NCBI GenBank assembly: GCA_019104865.1
Contig: JAHRWZ010000024.1
Location: 1-64,000, forward strand
DNA length: 64,000 bases
From: Castellaniella sp.
GTDB taxonomy: Bacteria; Pseudomonadota; Gammaproteobacteria; Burkholderiales; Burkholderiaceae_B
Reading direction: 5' to 3'
A program made the position numbers and the translations under genes. Of the stretch, positions 60,609 to 64,000 are shown piece after piece (position 1 is the first letter of the stretch; each line of letters begins with the position of its first letter). A model generated the notes under the pieces. That model was given only the letters and a program-made list of their open reading frames with translations, had not been told where the DNA came from and searched no databases.

Positions 60609-62987
60609 TCAGGCGGCGATCTTGGTGTCCGCCAGGCGCTGCCAGGTGTCGACCACCGTGTCCGGGTTCAGCGACATGGACAGGATGCCCTCGTCGCGCA
60701 GCCATTCGGCCAGATCGGGGTGATCGCTGGGGCCCTGGCCGCAGATGCCGACGTATTTTCCGGCCTTCAGGCAGGCCTGGATGGCGCGGCGCAGCATGAA
60801 CAGCACGGCGGGATCGCGTTCGTCGAAGTCGGCGGCCAGCAGTTCCATGCCGGAATCGCGGTCCAGGCCCAGGGTCAGCTGGGTCATATCGTTCGACCCG
60901 ATGGAGAAACCGTCGAAAAACTGCAGGAATTCATCGGCCAGGATGGCGTTGGATGGGACTTCGCACATCATGATCAGGCGCAGGCCGTTTTCCCCACGCG
61001 TCAGGCCGTGGGTGGCCAGCAATTCGATGACGCGCTGCGCCTGGCCCAGGGTGCGCACGAACGGCACCATGATCTCGACGTTGGTCAGGCCCATCTCGTC
61101 ACGCACTTTTTTCAGGGCCTCGCATTCCATCCGGAAGCACTCGGCGAAGTCGTCGGCGATGTAGCGCGACGCGCCCCGGAAGCCCAGCATGGGGTTTTCT
61201 TCCTCGGGCTCGTAGCGCGAACCGCCGACCAGTTTGCGGTATTCGTTGGACTTGAAATCCGACAGGCGCACGATGACCGGCTTCGGGTAGAAGGCGGCCC
61301 CGATGGTGGCCACGCCTTCGGCCAGTTTTTCGACGAAGAAGGCGCGCGGGCTGGCGTAACCCCGGGCGGCGGATTCAACGGCCTTTTTCAAGTCGCTGTC
61401 CACGTTGGGGTAGTCCAGGATTGCCTTGGGGTGGACGTTGATGTTGTTGTTGATGATGAATTCCAGACGCGCCAGCCCCACCCCGCTGTTGGGGATCTGG
61501 GAAAAGTCGAACGCCAGCTGGGGATTGCCTACGTTCATCATGACCTTCAGGCCGATGTCGGGCATGTCGCCCCAGCGGACTTCCTCGATTTCGGTCTCGA
61601 TCAGGCCGTCGTAGATGCGACCCTCGTCGCCCTCGGCGCAGGATACGGTGACCTCGCGCCCGTCGGTCAGCACGTCGGTGGCGTCGGCGCAGCCCACGAC
61701 CGCCGGAATGCCCAGTTCGCGGGCAATGATGGCCGCGTGGCAGGTGCGCCCGCCGCGGTTGGTGACGATGGCCGAGGCCAGCTTCATGACGGGTTCCCAG
61801 TTCGGGTCGGTCATGTCGGTGACCAGAATGTCGCCGGGGCGTACCTGGTCCATTTCGGAGGCATCGCCCACGACGCGCACTGTGCCCGAGCCGATCTTCT
61901 GGCCGATCGCGCGCCCGGTAACCAGGACTTCGCCGGTGGCCTTCAGGCGGTAGCGTTCCTGCACGTCGTGATGGCTCTGCTGAGACTTCACGGTTTCGGG
62001 GCGCGCCTGCAGGATGTAGAGCTTGCCGTCCACGCCGTCGCGGCCCCATTCGATGTCCATGGGGCGCTGGTAGTGGGATTCGATGATGGTGGCGTAGCGG
62101 GCCAGTTCGATGATCTCGTCGTCGGTCAGCGAATAGCGGTTGCGTTCGGACGCGGGGACTTCCACGGTGCGCACGGCATGGCCGGAGGCGCGCTGCTCGT
62201 CGAATTCCATCTTGATCAGCTTGGAGCCGATGCGCCGGCTGATGATGGGATAGTGCCCGGCTGCCAGCGTGGGCTTGAAGACGTAGAACTCGTCGGGGTT
62301 GACCGCGCCCTGCACCACCGTTTCGCCCAGGCCGTAGGACGAGGTGATGAAGACGACGTCCTTGAAGCCGGATTCGGTGTCCAGGGTGAACATGACACCC
62401 GCACTGCCCTTGTCCGAACGCACCATGCGCTGAATGCCGGCCGACAGAGCGACCTCGGCGTGAGCATAACCCTTATGCACCCGGTAGGAGATGGCGCGAT
62501 CGTTGTACAGGGACGCGAAGACGTGGCGGATTTTTTCCAGCACGTCGTCGATCCCGACTACGTTCAGATAGGTTTCCTGCTGGCCGGCGAACGAAGCATC
62601 GGGCAGGTCTTCGGCGGTCGCGGACGAACGCACGGCAAAGGAGCCCTTGCCGTCGACGTCCAGTTGCGCGAAGGCATCCCGGATTGCCTTTTCGAATGCC
62701 GCCGGAAACGGCGTGTCGATCACCCACTGGCGGATTTCGGCACCTGCAGACACCAGTTCGCGGACGTCGTCGGCGTTCAGGGCGTCGAGGCGTGCGTTGA
62801 TACGGGCATCCAGGCCCGTGGATTTCAGGAAATCGCGGAAGGCATCGGCAGTGGTCGCAAAGCCGCCCGGCACGCGGACGCCGGCACCGGCCAGCTGGCT
62901 GATCATTTCGCCTAGAGAAGCGTTCTTGCCTCCTACCGAGTCCACGTCCGACATACGGAGCTGCTCGAAAGATACAACATACGACAT
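60609..62987 (-). CDS. ppsA: Phosphoenolpyruvate synthase
   Basis: A 792-residue PEP synthase: N-terminal ATP-grasp ([36 protein letters not shown]), the phospho-His domain [21 protein letters not shown] with the catalytic His, and the C-terminal TIM barrel ending with [15 protein letters not shown] and the catalytic Cys in [11 protein letters not shown]. It converts pyruvate, ATP and water to PEP, AMP and phosphate for gluconeogenesis. Divergent from its regulatory protein gene and followed by a strong terminator. Confidence 0.97.
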   Translation of the reverse strand: MSYVVSFEQLRMSDVDSVGGKNASLGEMISQLAGAGVRVPGGFATTADAFRDFLKSTGLDARINARLDALNADDVRELVSAGAEIRQWVIDTPFPAAFEKAIRDAFAQLDVDGKGSFAVRSSATAEDLPDASFAGQQETYLNVVGIDDVLEKIRHVFASLYNDRAISYRVHKGYAHAEVALSAGIQRMVRSDKGSAGVMFTLDTESGFKDVVFITSSYGLGETVVQGAVNPDEFYVFKPTLAAGHYPIISRRIGSKLIKMEFDEQRASGHAVRTVEVPASERNRYSLTDDEIIELARYATIIESHYQRPMDIEWGRDGVDGKLYILQARPETVKSQQSHHDVQERYRLKATGEVLVTGRAIGQKIGSGTVRVVGDASEMDQVRPGDILVTDMTDPNWEPVMKLASAIVTNRGGRTCHAAIIARELGIPAVVGCADATDVLTDGREVTVSCAEGDEGRIYDGLIETEIEEVRWGDMPDIGLKVMMNVGNPQLAFDFSQIPNSGVGLARLEFIINNNINVHPKAILDYPNVDSDLKKAVESAARGYASPRAFFVEKLAEGVATIGAAFYPKPVIVRLSDFKSNEYRKLVGGSRYEPEEENPMLGFRGASRYIADDFAECFRMECEALKKVRDEMGLTNVEIMVPFVRTLGQAQRVIELLATHGLTRGENGLRLIMMCEVPSNAILADEFLQFFDGFSIGSNDMTQLTLGLDRDSGMELLAADFDERDPAVLFMLRRAIQACLKAGKYVGICGQGPSDHPDLAEWLRDEGILSMSLNPDTVVDTWQRLADTKIAA

Positions 62988-63205
62988 GGTGTCACCTTTG
63001 AGATAGAAAAAGCGTGTTTGCCCGACGTACGCCGCATCGTGAAACCCGATGAATCACAACCAGCCCGATCGCCGCGGCACCTGGATTGGTGCTGTGCAGC
63101 AACGGGCGGTCGGCATGCGTCCGGCAAACCAGCCTTGCCTGTCGATCAGGTGACTGGTAACCTTCGCGGATTGTACCGTTTCTGACGCCAGCTGGCTCAA
63201 AATCC
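62988..63205. other. Divergent promoter region ppsA / regulator
   Basis: 218 nt with no gene; it must hold both promoters. No convincing operator was identified. Confidence 0.4.
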
Positions 63206-64000
63206 ATGACCGACCCCGCAATCGAACGACCCGTATTCATCGTCTCGGACAGCACGGGGATTACCGCCGAGACCTTCAGCCACGCGGTGCTCTCCCAATT
63301 CGAGGAAATCCCCTTCCAGGCTATCCGCCTGCCCTTCATCGACTCGGTCGAAAAGGCCGACGCGGCGGCGCGGCGCATCACTCAGCGGGCCGAACTGGGC
63401 GGGCCGCCTCCGTTGGTGTTCAGTACGCTCGTGGACCCGGAAATCGCCGACCGCATCCGCGAGTCGCCCTGCATCTTTCTGGACCTGTTCGGCGCCTTCG
63501 TGCAGCATCTGGAAGGCGTCCTGGGGGTCAAATCCAACCGTTCGGTGGGCCGATCCCACACCAACGGGCTGAGCAAACAGTACAACAACCGCATCGAGGC
63601 CATCAATTTCAGCCTGGCTCACGACGACGGGCAGTACATCCAGGGGCTGGAACAGGCCGACGTGATCCTAGTCGGGGTCTCGCGCTGCGGCAAAACCCCC
63701 ACCAGCCTGTATCTGGCCATGCAGTATGCCGTCAAGGCGGCGAACTACCCGCTGATCCCCGAGGACTTCGACCGGGGCGCGCTGCCGGCCACGCTGCTGC
63801 CCTACCGACGCAAGCTCTTTGGCCTGTCGATCCAGCCGGAACGGCTGGCCGAGGTGCGCAATGAACGTCGCCCGAACAGCACCTACGCGTCCCTGAAGCA
63901 GTGCCGCCAGGAAATCGCCGACTCCGAGCGGCTGATGCGCATGGAAAACATCCCCTGGCTGTCGACCACCACGCGCTCAATCGAGGAAATCTCCACCAAG
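63206..64000 (+). CDS. ppsR: PEP synthase regulatory protein (bifunctional kinase/pyrophosphorylase, DUF299), 3' end beyond window
   Basis: 265 codons are open from ATG 63206 to the window edge. It starts PVFIVSDSTGITAETFSHAVLSQF and contains the P-loop GVSRCGKTPTSLYLAMQ, both diagnostic of PSRP. The protein reversibly phosphorylates a threonine near the catalytic His of PEP synthase in response to ADP/pyruvate. Divergent from ppsA, the common arrangement. Confidence 0.93.
   Translation, partial: MTDPAIERPVFIVSDSTGITAETFSHAVLSQFEEIPFQAIRLPFIDSVEKADAAARRITQRAELGGPPPLVFSTLVDPEIADRIRESPCIFLDLFGAFVQHLEGVLGVKSNRSVGRSHTNGLSKQYNNRIEAINFSLAHDDGQYIQGLEQADVILVGVSRCGKTPTSLYLAMQYAVKAANYPLIPEDFDRGALPATLLPYRRKLFGLSIQPERLAEVRNERRPNSTYASLKQCRQEIADSERLMRMENIPWLSTTTRSIEEISTK

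Noticed and set aside
60720-62915. 731-codon frame antisense to ppsA
   Set aside because: A GC-rich shadow; the ppsA frame shows all catalytic motifs.

Overview
The window looks like a chromosome segment of a betaproteobacterium of the order Burkholderiales, most likely Alcaligenaceae. This is inferred from GC-rich coding with a housekeeping order resembling Bordetella/Castellaniella-type genomes (ygfZ, mltG, tmk, holB, tatD; cysTWA; ratA-rnfH beside smpB; ppsA divergent from its regulator gene). No taxonomic search was possible.

Layout. (1) 1-20214 is an accessory metal-resistance region. It holds the start of an IS, a bufferin-type operon (bufABC), a compact mercury operon (merR/merA), an RcnR-like regulator with an atypical P1B-ATPase and a His-tailed DMT exporter, an EAL-CBS-GGDEF protein, a lemA/TPM cluster, and a copper block (DUF411 protein, copper ATPase, cupredoxin, cytochrome c, copC-copD). 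It ends with a dedA gene preceded by a fragment of a COG4705 gene. (2) 20220-37992 is a complete 17.8-kb Tn7/Tn402-like transposon. It has 17-bp imperfect terminal inverted repeats, internal transposase-site repeats and 5-bp target duplications (ATGGA). It encodes a DDE transposase, an AAA+ protein and a TniQ protein (no TnsA, no serine resolvase). It carries a metal/envelope-stress cargo and a divergent tyrosine-recombinase/KfrA-like pair resembling TnpS/TnpT of Tn4651, with a resolution-like palindrome between the two genes. (3) A chromosomal dif site (38032-38059) lies 34 bp beyond the right target duplication. (4) 38207-64000 is core chromosome: a MotA/MotB-like pair, acylphosphatase, SQR-like flavoprotein, SDR, lipoprotein, sulfate ABC transporter, ankyrin protein, DNA replication/repair and peptidoglycan genes, valine degradation, ratA/rnfH/smpB, a small integrase-less gene-cassette cluster (attC sites, with a pyrimidine-dimer glycosylase cassette), ogt, ppsA and the 5' part of the PEP synthase regulator.

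How the parts work together. The transposon cargo appears to be run by its own two-component system (31132-33134). Four promoters in the cargo (PAP2 phosphatase; the PepSY-COG4705-lipoprotein-DedA-RR-HK operon; a phospholipid-methyltransferase-like gene; an ICMT-like gene) share CCTCAG-N5-CCTAAG-N10-TANNNT with constant spacing and orientation. This looks like a small self-contained envelope-modification regulon. Two RcnR-like/DMT exporter modules, one in each half of the accessory region, share an operator-like motif. Because the transposase module lacks TnsA, it should transpose replicatively through cointegrates, and the TnpS/TnpT-like pair would supply resolution. Insertion beside dif fits the preference of the related Tn5053/Tn402 elements for recombination sites.
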